Source of the DNA: an uncultured Clostridia bacterium
GTDB lineage: Bacteria; Bacillota; Clostridia; Christensenellales; Pumilibacteraceae
Direction: 5' to 3'
DNA: 12,905 nucleotides
Assembly: GCA_934247335.1 (NCBI GenBank)
Contig: CAKQJJ010000023.1
Coordinates: forward strand, 1 to 12,905
Below are positions 12,420 through 12,905 of the stretch, piece by piece. A model generated the notes under the pieces. That model was given only the letters and a program-made list of their open reading frames with translations. It searched no databases and was not told the DNA's origin. The translations under genes and the position numbers were made by a program. Position 1 is the stretch's first letter; the number at the start of each line of letters is the position of its first letter.

Positions 12420-12905
12420 ATGGAATTTACCGCTAAAGACGTAAACGAACTGAGAAAGCAGACCGGCGCCGGAATGATGGCTTGCAAAAAAGCTTTGCAG
12501 GAAACCGACGGCGATATGGAAAAAGCTGCCGAATACCTTAGAGAACAGGGCGTTGCCGTTGCCGCTAAAAAGGCTTCGCGTATCGCATCCGAAGGCGTAG
12601 TAAGCGTTTACACCACCCCCGATCATCTCGTCGGCTCCATGGTTGAAGTTAACTGCGAATCCGACTTCGTAGGCAAAAGCGAAGTGTTCGTCGAACTGTG
12701 CAACAACATTGCAAAACACGTTGCCGAGAAGAACCCCGCAAACATGGAAGAACTTCTCTCGCAGACTTATATCGGCGACGCGTCCATGACCGTTACCGAT
12801 CTCGTTAACTCGGCAATCGCTAAAATCGGCGAAAAGATTTCCGTCCGCAGATTCACCCGCATCGCTCAGCCCGAAGGCAGAGTCGAAGGATATACTCACC
12901 TCGGC
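12420..12905 (+). CDS. tsf: Elongation factor Ts, N-terminal part (runs off the window)
   Basis: EF-Ts is the nucleotide exchange factor for EF-Tu in the cytosol. The first 162 codons are present, and the frame is still open at the last base. Residues 4-40 form the N-terminal UBA-like domain with the family signature LRKQTGAGMMACKKAL (11-26). MVEVNCESDFVGK (74-86) is the second signature, with D82-F83 at the place that in E. coli disturbs the EF-Tu magnesium site. The family has mostly ETDFVA here; ESDFVG is a mild variant. AGGAGG at 12404-12409 lies 10 nt before ATG 12420. The rpsB-tsf order is nearly universal in bacteria, and both genes probably share the promoter at 11429-11457. Confidence 0.96.
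   Translation, partial: MEFTAKDVNELRKQTGAGMMACKKALQETDGDMEKAAEYLREQGVAVAAKKASRIASEGVVSVYTTPDHLVGSMVEVNCESDFVGKSEVFVELCNNIAKHVAEKNPANMEELLSQTYIGDASMTVTDLVNSAIAKIGEKISVRRFTRIAQPEGRVEGYTHLG

Noticed and set aside
1..12905. CRISPR arrays, tRNA or rRNA genes, insertion sequences, phage or defence genes
   Set aside because: Coding density is nearly complete with housekeeping genes, gaps are all under 230 nt, and none of them holds a repeat array, cloverleaf or transposase signature.

Overview
This 12.9 kb window is a dense, entirely plus-strand block of bacterial core genes. Protein families and order point to Bacillota (Firmicutes), probably an uncultured or little-studied Clostridia-like lineage. 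The evidence is the run dprA-topA-trmFO-hslV-hslU, the hisS-aspS pair, ruvX next to a DUF1292 gene, and rpsB-tsf, together with strong GGAGG-type ribosome binding sites, TTG starts and TGnTATAAT promoters. I cannot name a genus from the sequence alone.

Region 1 (1-3840) holds the end of dprA (DNA uptake/recombination mediator), topA (topoisomerase I with four zinc ribbons) and trmFO (folate-dependent tRNA m5U54 methyltransferase). Gaps are 3 nt and a 4-nt ATGA overlap, so this looks like one transcript. Region 2 (3837-8830) begins with a good promoter whose -35 overlaps the trmFO stop. It then carries hslV and hslU (ATP-dependent HslUV protease) and, only 7 nt later, hisS and aspS (histidyl- and aspartyl-tRNA synthetases). 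The xerC and codY genes that flank hslVU in Bacillus are absent here.

Region 3 (8831-10395) holds a cysteine desulfurase, preceded by a 15-bp hairpin that contains a possible 12-codon leader ORF. A 67-residue cysteine-rich membrane-anchored small protein follows, then a terminator. Region 4 (10440-11444) has a promoter, ruvX (16S rRNA maturation/Holliday-junction resolvase-like nuclease) and a DUF1292 protein with an unusual Cys/His tail, closed by a very strong terminator. Region 5 (11429-end) has a promoter whose -35 lies in that terminator's right arm, a structured leader of about 115 nt, rpsB (ribosomal protein S2) and the first 162 codons of tsf (EF-Ts), which runs off the window.

Most of the window is ordinary housekeeping: DNA topology, tRNA modification and charging, proteolysis and translation. 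I see no CRISPR array, insertion sequence, tRNA, rRNA or phage gene. The parts worth a second look are the two small cysteine-rich proteins downstream of the cysteine desulfurase, the leader hairpin/uORF in front of that desulfurase, the overlapping terminator/promoter before rpsB, and the loss of a free-standing leader for hisS-aspS.
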